From Anaerolineales bacterium (GTDB lineage: Bacteria > Chloroflexota > Anaerolineae > Anaerolineales > Villigracilaceae), in assembly GCA_025056515.1 (NCBI GenBank), contig JANWWB010000412.1, positions 1-5,052 of the forward strand: a DNA stretch of 5,052 bases, written 5' to 3'. The position numbers and the translations under genes were made by a program. The notes below the pieces were generated by a model. That model was not told the origin of the DNA, did not search any database, and saw only the letters and a list, made by a program, of their open reading frames with translations. Below are positions 1-5,052 of this stretch, in pieces; within the stretch, counting starts at the first letter, position 1; each line of letters begins with the position of its first letter.

Positions 1-181
1 GCGAGAAAGGGAGACGGTATTCCGGCGTGTTCATCCTGCTCAAAATGATCATTGCTAAACAGAGAATGGCAGAAAATCCTTACCAACGCTTTAGCTACCT
101 TCACCGCCATGGTGCAGCTACCTGTCCGAACTTGTGTCTGAACCTCAGTTGGAAAGACTCCAAACGTTAACAGTTCTGAGC

Positions 182-209
182 GTAACCTAAGCACTTCCTT
201 GAGGGTTAA
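182..209 (+). promoter_or_regulatory. Candidate BirA-like operator upstream of bioY
   Basis: TAACC (183-187) and GGTTA (204-208) form an inverted repeat separated by 16 bases. The known bacterial BirA operator has the inner half-sites AACC and GGTT separated by about 14-16 bases, so core and spacing both fit. The outer bases of the consensus half-sites (TTGT on the left, ACAA on the right) are poorly matched, which makes this a weak candidate. Its position directly upstream of a biotin transporter gene, and partly upstream of a -10-like element, is where a biotin-responsive repressor would act. No birA gene is in the window. Confidence 0.3.
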
Positions 210-216
210 TGAGGTA

Positions 217-222
217 GATAAT
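217..222 (+). promoter_or_regulatory. Possible -10 element for bioY
   Basis: GATAAT matches the sigma-70 -10 consensus at five of six positions. It would start transcription around base 229, just ahead of the Shine-Dalgarno at 235-239. No good -35 box lies 16-18 bases upstream: the segment at 194-199 matches poorly, and TTGAGG at 199-204 is too close. The promoter is therefore only tentative. Confidence 0.25.
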
Positions 223-234
223 CCTTTGCTTTAT

Positions 235-239
235 GGAGG
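235..239 (+). promoter_or_regulatory. bioY Shine-Dalgarno, decides start at 252
   Basis: GGAGG lies immediately against the in-frame TTG at 240, leaving no spacer for that codon. The ATG at 252 has 12 bases of spacer, slightly long but workable, so 252 is preferred as the start. Confidence 0.65.
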
Positions 240-251
240 TTGACCGACGCT

Positions 252-848
252 ATGCATACTCCTCTTGCTTCGGCACTGATGGCCCGCTCGTTTCCCCGCT
301 TAGCGGAATGGATACGAGATGCTCTGCTGATTGTGGCCGGGAGTTTGCTGGTTGCGGCCATGGCTCAAGTGCGAATCCCACTTCTATTCACACCTGTACC
401 AATCACTGGACAAACCTTTGCCGTCCTATTGGTTGGCGCAGCGCTTGGAGCACGACGCGGTGCAGCGAGTCTAAGTTTCTACCTGCTCCAAGGGCTTCTG
501 GGTGCGCCGGTCTTTGCCGGTGGTAAAGGAGGGCTGATCCACCTATTCGGTCCAACAGGTGGTTACCTGCTTGGCTTCATCGCCGCTGCCTGGTTGGTTG
601 GCCGTTTAGCCGAACAAGGTCAGGACCGACGGGTTTCCACAGCCCTTGTCGCCTTCCTGCTTGGTGAAATTGTCATTTATCTGTTCGGCTTACCCTGGCT
701 GGCAATCTTTGTCGGTTGGGAGAAAGCCTTCCTGGCAGGTTTGATCCCCTTCTTGCCGGGCGATGCTATCAAATTGCTCGCTGCCGCTCTGGCGCTGCCG
801 GCTGCATGGAGACTATTATCCTCGTTCCACTCCCAAAAATCGTCCTGA
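252..848 (+). CDS. bioY: Biotin ECF transporter S component BioY
   Basis: Integral membrane protein that binds biotin with high affinity. It works as the S component of an energy-coupling-factor transporter, normally with a shared EcfT/EcfA module; no ecf genes are in the window, so it would use a module encoded elsewhere or act alone. The 198-residue product from ATG 252 is typical of the family. Visible family signatures are VPITGQTFAVLL (49-60), LGARRG (65-70), the FYLLQGLLGAPVF stretch (76-88), FGPTGGYLLGF (99-109) and the C-terminal PGDAIKLLAAA (169-179). About six hydrophobic segments can be seen, near 22-40, 48-66, 70-86, 99-118, 130-155 and 166-188. An in-frame TTG at 240 would add four residues, but it abuts the Shine-Dalgarno. 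The gene precedes a biotin-dependent carboxylase operon, which explains its location: the carrier protein needs biotin. The family call is firm; the start is slightly uncertain. Confidence 0.93.
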   Translation: MHTPLASALMARSFPRLAEWIRDALLIVAGSLLVAAMAQVRIPLLFTPVPITGQTFAVLLVGAALGARRGAASLSFYLLQGLLGAPVFAGGKGGLIHLFGPTGGYLLGFIAAAWLVGRLAEQGQDRRVSTALVAFLLGEIVIYLFGLPWLAIFVGWEKAFLAGLIPFLPGDAIKLLAAALALPAAWRLLSSFHSQKSS

Positions 849-861
849 AACGCCCACTCTG

Positions 862-923
862 AATAAGTGTTTAAGTCCATGGTGGCTGCTCTATCTGGAA
901 CCCGTTCCAGATGAGCACTTATT
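862..923. repeat. Nested inverted repeat, possible operator or hairpin
   Basis: The inner repeat is perfect: ATCTGGAAC (893-901) and GTTCCAGAT (904-912) separated by two bases. As RNA it would form an eight-pair stem with a CCCG loop. It lies inside a second perfect inverted repeat, AATAAGTG (862-869) and CACTTATT (916-923). The spacing between the two repeats is uneven, 23 bases on the left and 3 on the right. No T-run follows the inner or outer stem, so a standard Rho-independent terminator is unlikely. A palindrome this exact ahead of a lipid-metabolism operon fits a dimeric repressor site or an RNA processing/attenuation hairpin; the regulator is unknown. Confidence 0.7.
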
Positions 924-958
924 GCACCAATCTATGTAGACCAGACCAACGCACGAAC

Positions 959-964
959 GAGGGA
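959..964 (+). promoter_or_regulatory. Carboxyltransferase Shine-Dalgarno, decides start at 974
   Basis: GAGGGA with a 9-base spacer to the ATG at 974. The upstream in-frame ATG at 911 lies inside the right arm of the palindrome and has no such site, so 974 is the better start. Confidence 0.7.
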
Positions 965-973
965 TACGTTGTT

Positions 974-2515
974 ATGACATCAGCTAAAACGCTCGAGGAA
1001 CTGCGCCAAGAGGCGCGCCAAGGAGGCGGAGAAGCACGAATCGCCGCCCAACACGCCAAAGGGAAAAAGACCGCTCGTGAACGCCTAGAGCTGCTCCTCG
1101 ACCCGGGCAGTTTCCACGAAATCGGCATGTTTGTCACACATCGGGCAACCGGAATGGGCATGGAGAAGTCCTACCCCCTTACAGATGGTGTTATCACCGG
1201 CTGGGGCAAGATTGAGGGTCGCATTGTCTATGTCTTTGCTCAGGACTTCACCATCCTGGGAGGATCGGTGGGTGAAGCACATGGTCGCAAAATTGCCCGT
1301 CTGATTGAATTCGCGCGCCAAAACGGCGCTCCAGTCATTGGATTGAACGACTCCGGCGGAGCACGCATTCAAGAAGGTGTGGACGCCCTCGCCGGTTACG
1401 GAGAAATCTTTCATCAGAACGTCCAATCTTCGGGTGTCATCCCACAAATTTCGATCATCCTCGGGCCATGTGCAGGAGGCGCCGTCTACTCTCCGGCGAT
1501 TACCGATTTTGTTTTCATGGTGGAGAAGACTGCCCACATGTTCATCACCGGCCCCGAAGTGGTCAAGGCCGTTACCCATCAAGACGTGACCTTCGATGAT
1601 CTAGGTGGAGCGCATGTTCACCGCACGCAAAGCGGAGTCGCCCACTTCACCGCTCCGGATGAAGAAACTTTACTGATGACGGTGCGCTGGTTGGTGTCCT
1701 ACCTTCCTCCCAATAATCTCACGCCTCCACCTTGGCAACCCAGTCAGGATGACCCCCAGCGCCTTACCCCTGAACTGGCCGATATGGTGCCGCTTGACCC
1801 CCAGCAGCCGTATGATGTCCGTCAGGTCATTACAACCTTGGTGGACAACGGCGAGTTCCTAGAAGTGCAAGAAGACTATGCCACCAACCTTGTTGTCGGT
1901 TTTGCCCGCCTGGATGGGCATCCGGTAGGCATCGTTGCCAATCAGCCCCTATCGCTAGCAGGCGTGCTGGACATCAATGCTTCAGATAAAGGAGCACGCT
2001 TCATCCGTTTTTGCGATGCTTTTCATATTCCTTTGGTCACCTTAGTAGACACACCCGGTTTTCTACCGGGGCTGGAACAAGAGCAGGGTGGCATTATCCG
2101 TCATGGCGCCAAGATGGCCTATGCCTACTCAGAAGCTACTGTCCCCAAAGTGTCGTTGATTCTACGCAAGGCTTATGGCGGTGCTTACATTGTCATGTCT
2201 TCCAAACACCTGCGCGGCGATATCAACTTCGCTTGGCCAAACGCCGAAATCGCTGTAATGGGACCGGAAGGGGCAGTCAACATCGTCTATGGCCGCGAAA
2301 TCGCCTCCAGCCCTGACCCGCAAGCGCGTCGCCAAGAGTTGATTGCCGATTATCGCGCCCGAACGGCTACGCCACTGGTCGCCGCCAGCCGAGGCTACTT
2401 AGATGACATCATTGACCCCGCCGAAACTCGCTTCCGCATCATCGCTGCTCTGGAAGCTCTGCGCGAAAAGCGCACCCCCACCCCTTCCCGCAAACACGGG
2501 AACATTCCTCTCTAA
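974..2515 (+). CDS. Acyl-CoA carboxylase carboxyltransferase (beta) subunit
   Basis: Carboxyltransferase of a biotin-dependent acyl-CoA carboxylase (PccB/MmdA/AccD5 family). It moves the carboxyl group from carboxybiotin to an acyl-CoA in the cytoplasm. From ATG 974 it has 513 residues, the usual length, with both crotonase-fold lobes in one chain. N-lobe signatures are GGSVGEAHGRK (97-106), NDSGGARIQEG (125-135) and PCAGGAVYSPA (165-175), which supplies one oxyanion hole. C-lobe signatures are ANQP (322-325), LVDTPGFLPG (357-366), the YGGAY (401-405) oxyanion-hole segment, and SSKHLRGD (409-416). The tail RKHGNIPL is typical of the family. Ile406 occupies the position that is Asp422 in Streptomyces coelicolor PccB and Ile in its acetyl-accepting homologue AccB, so acetyl-CoA is a plausible substrate. 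An extension to ATG 911 would add 21 residues without family character. The biotin carboxylase gene follows after 12 bases. The exact acyl-CoA used remains uncertain. Confidence 0.93.
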   Translation: MTSAKTLEELRQEARQGGGEARIAAQHAKGKKTARERLELLLDPGSFHEIGMFVTHRATGMGMEKSYPLTDGVITGWGKIEGRIVYVFAQDFTILGGSVGEAHGRKIARLIEFARQNGAPVIGLNDSGGARIQEGVDALAGYGEIFHQNVQSSGVIPQISIILGPCAGGAVYSPAITDFVFMVEKTAHMFITGPEVVKAVTHQDVTFDDLGGAHVHRTQSGVAHFTAPDEETLLMTVRWLVSYLPPNNLTPPPWQPSQDDPQRLTPELADMVPLDPQQPYDVRQVITTLVDNGEFLEVQEDYATNLVVGFARLDGHPVGIVANQPLSLAGVLDINASDKGARFIRFCDAFHIPLVTLVDTPGFLPGLEQEQGGIIRHGAKMAYAYSEATVPKVSLILRKAYGGAYIVMSSKHLRGDINFAWPNAEIAVMGPEGAVNIVYGREIASSPDPQARRQELIADYRARTATPLVAASRGYLDDIIDPAETRFRIIAALEALREKRTPTPSRKHGNIPL

Positions 2516-2527
2516 TCAAGGAGACCT

Positions 2528-4015
2528 ATGACTCGACCGAAGATTTTGGTTGCCAATCGAGGCGAAATCGCTGTGCGCATCCTACGCACGTGCCGCGAAA
2601 TGGGACTGCCTTCGGTTGCCGTCTATACCTCAGTAGACCAATCGGCTCTCCATGTACGTTCTGCTGATGAAGCCATCTTCATTGGGGAACCGCGCCAATA
2701 TCTAAACATTCAAGCCATCCTTCAAGCAGCGCAACAGAGCGGTGCAACTGCCATCCACCCTGGATACGGCTTCCTTGCCGAGAACGCCGACTTCGCCCGA
2801 GCTGTTGAAGCCGCCGGCCTTATCTTCATCGGCCCGCGAGCAGAGACGGTAGCTCGCATGGGCGACAAGTTGGCGGCGCGCCGGGCCGCTCGCAAGGCCG
2901 GTCTGCCCGTCTTAGCAGGAACAGATGCCCCCCTTCCTCCTGACCTTCCAGTCGAGCTGATAAAAACCATCCAATATCCGGTCTTGGTCAAAGCGGCAGC
3001 GGGAGGCGGCGGACGTGGCATTCGCCTAGCGCGCTCACCAGAGGAACTACCAGCCATGATTGAAGCCGCCCGTCGTGAAGCACAATCAGCCTTCCAAGAC
3101 GATACTGTCTTCCTAGAATCGCTTGTTCAATCTGCGCGTCACATTGAAGTACAAATCCTTGGCGATGGAAAAGGGAATGTCCTCTGCTTAGGAGAACGCG
3201 AATGCTCTATCCAACGCCGTCGCCAGAAGCTGATTGAGGAAGCGCCAGCGCCGGGCCTGCCGGACGATCTGCGCCGTCAGATTCACGAGGCGGCACTTCA
3301 ATTAGGTCGCTCGCTCCGCTACCGCAGCCTAGGCACGGTTGAATTCTTGCTTGATGACCAGGGGCGATTCTATTTCATCGAAGTCAACCCGCGCATTCAA
3401 GTTGAACATCCGGTTACCGAAATGGTCACCGGCCTAGACATCGTCCAACATCAAATCGCTCTGGCGCTTGGCGAACCTTTGCGCTTGCGTCAAGAGGACA
3501 TTCATGTGCGCGGCGCCGCCATCGAAGCCCGTATCCTGGCCGAGGACTCCCAAGCCGGTTTCCTCCCGTCCACGGGAGAGATCCTCTACCTGAAAGAACC
3601 AGGCGGCCCAGGCATTCGTGTTGACAGCGCTCTCTACCCAGGCATGAAGGTCGGTGCAGAGTATGACTCGTTGCTAGCCAAACTAATCGCTTGGGGAGAA
3701 ACGCGCGAGCACGCCATCCGCCGCCTACAGCGTGCCTTACACGAATATCAGATCGGCGGTTTAAGCACCGATATTGACTTTCTGCTCCAAATCATCGAGA
3801 GCCCTGCCTTCCTGAAGGGCGAAGTGAATACCACCTACCTTGAGTCCTTCTCTCCCAAACCGCCCGAACCTTCTCCTGAACTCGAACGACAACTCGCCTT
3901 CGCCGCCGCTCTCTATGCTCACTATCAGCAAAGTCGACTTGGGCAAAACCATCCTAACCGCCCGATTAGCTATTGGCAGATGGTCGGCTGGCGGGAACAG
4001 ATGAACCGCTTGTAA
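2528..4015 (+). CDS. accC: Biotin carboxylase subunit of acyl-CoA carboxylase
   Basis: ATP-grasp enzyme that carboxylates the biotin on the carrier protein using ATP and bicarbonate. The pre-ATP-grasp domain opens with ILVANRGEIAVRI (6-18). ATP-binding and catalytic residues can be matched to Escherichia coli AccC: Lys114 (K116), Lys155 (K159), the glycine loop GGGGRG (159-164), His205 (H209), Glu272 (E276), Glu285 (E288), Asn287 (N290), Arg289 (R292), Gln291-Val292-Glu293 (QVE 294-296) and Arg335 (R338). All the main catalytic residues are present. The motif CSIQRRRQK (226-234) has Arg232 where E. coli has His236, a position that varies in the family. At 495 residues it is about 46 longer than E. 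coli AccC. The extra tail has a helix-like stretch (449-470) and a W-x-x-V-G-W-R motif (483-489) resembling the start of the BT domain of methylcrotonyl/propionyl-CoA carboxylase alpha chains. An AAGGAG Shine-Dalgarno lies at 2518-2523, four bases before the ATG. Confidence 0.93.
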   Translation: MTRPKILVANRGEIAVRILRTCREMGLPSVAVYTSVDQSALHVRSADEAIFIGEPRQYLNIQAILQAAQQSGATAIHPGYGFLAENADFARAVEAAGLIFIGPRAETVARMGDKLAARRAARKAGLPVLAGTDAPLPPDLPVELIKTIQYPVLVKAAAGGGGRGIRLARSPEELPAMIEAARREAQSAFQDDTVFLESLVQSARHIEVQILGDGKGNVLCLGERECSIQRRRQKLIEEAPAPGLPDDLRRQIHEAALQLGRSLRYRSLGTVEFLLDDQGRFYFIEVNPRIQVEHPVTEMVTGLDIVQHQIALALGEPLRLRQEDIHVRGAAIEARILAEDSQAGFLPSTGEILYLKEPGGPGIRVDSALYPGMKVGAEYDSLLAKLIAWGETREHAIRRLQRALHEYQIGGLSTDIDFLLQIIESPAFLKGEVNTTYLESFSPKPPEPSPELERQLAFAAALYAHYQQSRLGQNHPNRPISYWQMVGWREQMNRL

Positions 4016-4025
4016 CAAGATGTTT

Positions 4026-4030
4026 GGAGG
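4026..4030 (+). promoter_or_regulatory. Strong Shine-Dalgarno for carrier protein gene
   Basis: GGAGG with a 6-base spacer to the ATG at 4037. It supports independent initiation of the carrier protein even though this gene is in the same frame as the preceding biotin carboxylase. Two in-frame stops (TAA 4013-4015, TGA 4031-4033) separate them. Confidence 0.75.
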
Positions 4031-4036
4031 TGAACC

Positions 4037-4531
4037 ATGTCTCTCTACACAGTGGAAATTGGCAATCGCACCTATCGAGTGGACCTCTCGCCGCATCGCA
4101 AGACAGTCAACGGAGAACCGATTGATACGGAAATGCTGCTCCTCAACCCGAACGGTCTCTATCTCTTGCGCCATCACAGCCGCGCTTTGGAACTCTTCCT
4201 CAACAGCCTGGATGAAGGCACTTTTCAGATGCTCCTCCGCGGCGGACAACGCATCATTTCCCATGTAGCCACTCGCAACACCCGACGCGCCCGTGCCGGT
4301 GAAGCGGCTCAAAACATCAAAAGCCTGGTCGCACCCATGCACGGCTTGGTTGTTGATGTCCTTGTACAGGAAGGTCAAAACGTTGAAAAAAACCAGACCT
4401 TGGTCGTGCTCGAATCGATGAAAATGCAGATGCAACTGCGCTCGCCGCGCGCCGGGAAAATTCAACGCGTGCTTGTCTCGCCGGGTCGTCAGGTTGAGAA
4501 AGGGTCCGAGCTGGTACAGTTTTCGAATTAG
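4037..4531 (+). CDS. Biotin carboxyl carrier protein with BT-like N-terminus
   Basis: Carrier subunit of the acyl-CoA carboxylase: its biotin shuttles between the biotin carboxylase and the carboxyltransferase. The 164-residue product has a C-terminal biotinyl domain from about 95 to 162, with LVAPMHGLVVDVLVQEGQ (97-114) and the biotinylation motif ESMKM (126-130), so the biotinylated residue is Lys129. Ser127 replaces the more common Ala. The first roughly 80 residues are beta-rich, with alternating hydrophobic residues (YTVEIGNRTYRVDL, 4-17; FQMLLRGGQRI, 63-73). They resemble the barrel part of the BT domain that links the two functional domains in single-chain alpha subunits, rather than the Ala/Pro-rich leader of E. 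coli AccB. A short linker with several Arg and Ala residues (80-91) precedes the biotinyl domain. There is no signal peptide. It is third in the operon, 21 bases after the biotin carboxylase stop. The biotinyl domain is certain; the BT assignment is inference from pattern. Confidence 0.92.
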   Translation: MSLYTVEIGNRTYRVDLSPHRKTVNGEPIDTEMLLLNPNGLYLLRHHSRALELFLNSLDEGTFQMLLRGGQRIISHVATRNTRRARAGEAAQNIKSLVAPMHGLVVDVLVQEGQNVEKNQTLVVLESMKMQMQLRSPRAGKIQRVLVSPGRQVEKGSELVQFSN

Positions 4532-4721
4532 GCACATCCCGTAAGCCCATCCTATTGCTCAACCCTTCCATACTTCTCAACCTCATCCGCAGGCAGATAC
4601 GCAAACAAATTCGGCGTTCCTTGCTTCTTTTGCCTGAAATGACGAACTTTCTATGAGCCAAAGCTCAAAATGCTTTCGGCGGTCAAAAGTTTTGTGATTT
4701 TTTAGCCAAACGAGGAACAGT
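4532..4721. other. Gap between carboxylase operon and ketosynthase gene
   Basis: No gene is evident in these 190 bases. A small perfect stem, TGAGC and GCTCA with a CAAA loop (4654-4667), has no T-run behind it. The short palindrome CAAAAGTTTTG (4684-4694) is followed three bases later by six Ts (4698-4703), but it leaves too small a loop to be a convincing terminator. A weak promoter-like pair, TTGCCT (4630-4635) and TATGAG (4652-4657) with 16-base spacing, matches consensus at four of six positions in each box. The ketosynthase may therefore have its own transcript, but this is unproven. GAGGAA at 4712-4717 is its Shine-Dalgarno. Confidence 0.4.
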
Positions 4722-5052
4722 ATGAATGAACCGATTGCTGTTGTTGGACTAGGCGCCATCTTACCCGAAGCCCCCGATGTATCGACCTTTTGGCATAACA
4801 TTCGCTCTGCCCGCTATTCGATTACCGAAGTTCCACCCGAACGCTGGGACGTCAACCTTTACTACGATCCCGATCCGCGCGCCCCGGACAAGACCTACAG
4901 CAAAATCGGCGGCTGGGTGCGTGGGTTTCGCTTCGAACCGCTTAAGCTGGGCATCCCGATTCCGCCCAAAATCCAACAGGATATGGACGAAGCCCAGCAG
5001 TGGGCCATTGTAGCTTCCTATCAAGCTCTGCAAGACTACGGCTATCCGCGCC
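4722..5052 (+). CDS. Beta-ketoacyl synthase / PUFA- or polyketide-type megasynthase, N-terminal fragment
   Basis: Only the first 110 codons are inside the window; the gene continues past the right edge. The product starts directly with the ketosynthase fold: [13 protein letters not shown] (5-17), FWHNI (23-27), ERWD (40-43), YYDPDP (47-52) and YSKIGGWV (59-66). It continues into the [16 protein letters not shown] helix (88-103), which corresponds to the conserved segment ahead of the catalytic cysteine region. The YSKIGGWV segment and the missing N-terminal docking region recall PfaA-like polyunsaturated-fatty-acid synthases and related iterative type I synthases. The catalytic Cys and both His lie beyond the window, so activity and domain make-up cannot be judged. 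The ATG at 4722 has GAGGAA at 4712-4717, and an in-frame TGA at 4695-4697 excludes a longer N-terminus. It would consume malonyl-CoA or malonyl-ACP, which suits the preceding carboxylase. Confidence 0.87.
   Translation, partial: MNEPIAVVGLGAILPEAPDVSTFWHNIRSARYSITEVPPERWDVNLYYDPDPRAPDKTYSKIGGWVRGFRFEPLKLGIPIPPKIQQDMDEAQQWAIVASYQALQDYGYPR

Larger units (their letters stand above)
1..234. other. Upstream leader without a recognised gene
   Basis: No gene can be supported here. One plus-strand frame is open from the window edge (base 3) to a TAA at 168-170. Its 55 codons could be the tail of an upstream gene, but the translation has no recognisable motif and a run of this length is not improbable by chance. 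The minus strand also has one frame free of stops from about 230 down to the edge, again with no recognisable product. The 8-base word AGCTACCT occurs twice, at 93-100 and 116-123. The last 55 bases hold the probable bioY control region, listed separately. Confidence 0.5.
849..973. other. bioY-carboxylase intergenic region
   Basis: This 125-base gap holds two nested inverted repeats (862-923) and the carboxyltransferase Shine-Dalgarno. No convincing sigma-70 promoter was found: TATGTA at 933-938 is a poor -10 without a matching -35. Whether the carboxylase genes are cotranscribed with bioY or have their own promoter cannot be settled from the sequence. Confidence 0.5.

Noticed and set aside
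240..251. bioY start at TTG 240
   Set aside because: The GGAGG at 235-239 directly abuts this TTG, leaving no spacer. ATG 252 is better placed and is a stronger start codon.
233..526. 97-residue reading frame beginning at ATG 233
   Set aside because: It overlaps bioY in another frame, and its translation is Cys/Ser/Arg-rich and looks like an out-of-frame shadow.
893..912. Palindrome as a Bacillus-type LexA box (GAAC-N4-GTTC)
   Set aside because: The GAAC and GTTC halves are separated by two bases, not four, and no SOS gene is nearby.
893..930. Palindrome as a Rho-independent terminator of bioY
   Set aside because: The bases after the stem (GAGCACTTATTGC) contain no T-run, and the stem is only moderately GC-rich.
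911..973. Longer carboxyltransferase start at ATG 911
   Set aside because: This ATG sits inside the right arm of the palindrome, lacks a Shine-Dalgarno, and adds 21 residues without family similarity. ATG 974 has GAGGGA at good spacing and gives the normal length.
1085..1582. 165-codon minus-strand open frame inside the carboxyltransferase gene
   Set aside because: It is antisense to highly conserved N-lobe motifs and has no recognisable product.
4013..4036. Biotin carboxylase and carrier as one gene broken by a point mutation
   Set aside because: Two in-frame stops, a strong Shine-Dalgarno and a well-placed ATG lie between them. This indicates two genuine genes rather than a recent nonsense mutation.
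3761..4537. 258-codon minus-strand open frame opposite the biotin carboxylase end and the carrier gene
   Set aside because: It spans two well-supported plus-strand genes and the gap between them, and shows no family motif. It is a compositional shadow despite its length.

Overview
The window is a compact, entirely plus-strand metabolic locus. In order it holds: an upstream leader without a recognisable gene (1-234); bioY, the substrate-binding membrane component of an ECF biotin transporter (252-848); an intergenic segment with a striking nested inverted repeat (849-973); a three-gene biotin-dependent acyl-CoA carboxylase operon, consisting of carboxyltransferase (974-2515), biotin carboxylase (2528-4015) and biotin carrier protein (4037-4531); a 190-base gap; and the first 110 codons of a large beta-ketoacyl synthase protein that runs off the right edge (4722-5052).

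The genes form a coherent route. BioY brings in biotin. The carrier protein is biotinylated on Lys129. The biotin carboxylase carboxylates that biotin using ATP and bicarbonate, and the carboxyltransferase passes the carboxyl group to an acyl-CoA. The residue that sets acyl-CoA choice in characterised homologues is Ile here (Ile406) rather than the Asp of dedicated propionyl-CoA carboxylases. The enzyme is therefore likely to accept acetyl-CoA and make malonyl-CoA. The adjacent ketosynthase resembles polyunsaturated-fatty-acid/polyketide megasynthases, which extend chains with malonyl units, so the carboxylase may supply the neighbour. That link is inference.

Two architectural points stand out. 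First, the carboxylase alpha chain, which is one polypeptide in methylcrotonyl/propionyl-CoA carboxylases, appears to be cut inside its BT (linking) domain. The helix-like part ends the biotin carboxylase and the barrel-like part begins the carrier protein; the two genes are in the same reading frame, separated by two stops and a strong Shine-Dalgarno. Second, the bioY leader carries a weak BirA-like half-site pair next to a -10-like element, and the bioY-carboxylase gap carries a perfect 9+9 palindrome enclosed by a second perfect 8+8 inverted repeat.

The organism is a bacterium with a base composition a little above half GC. The style of the carboxylase operon and the ketosynthase N-terminus recall Chloroflexota (Anaerolineae-like), but this is a guess from general familiarity and no marker gene is present. 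I see no mobile element, CRISPR array, tRNA or rRNA. The locus looks like ordinary core or semi-core lipid metabolism with some interesting details rather than a wholly new system.
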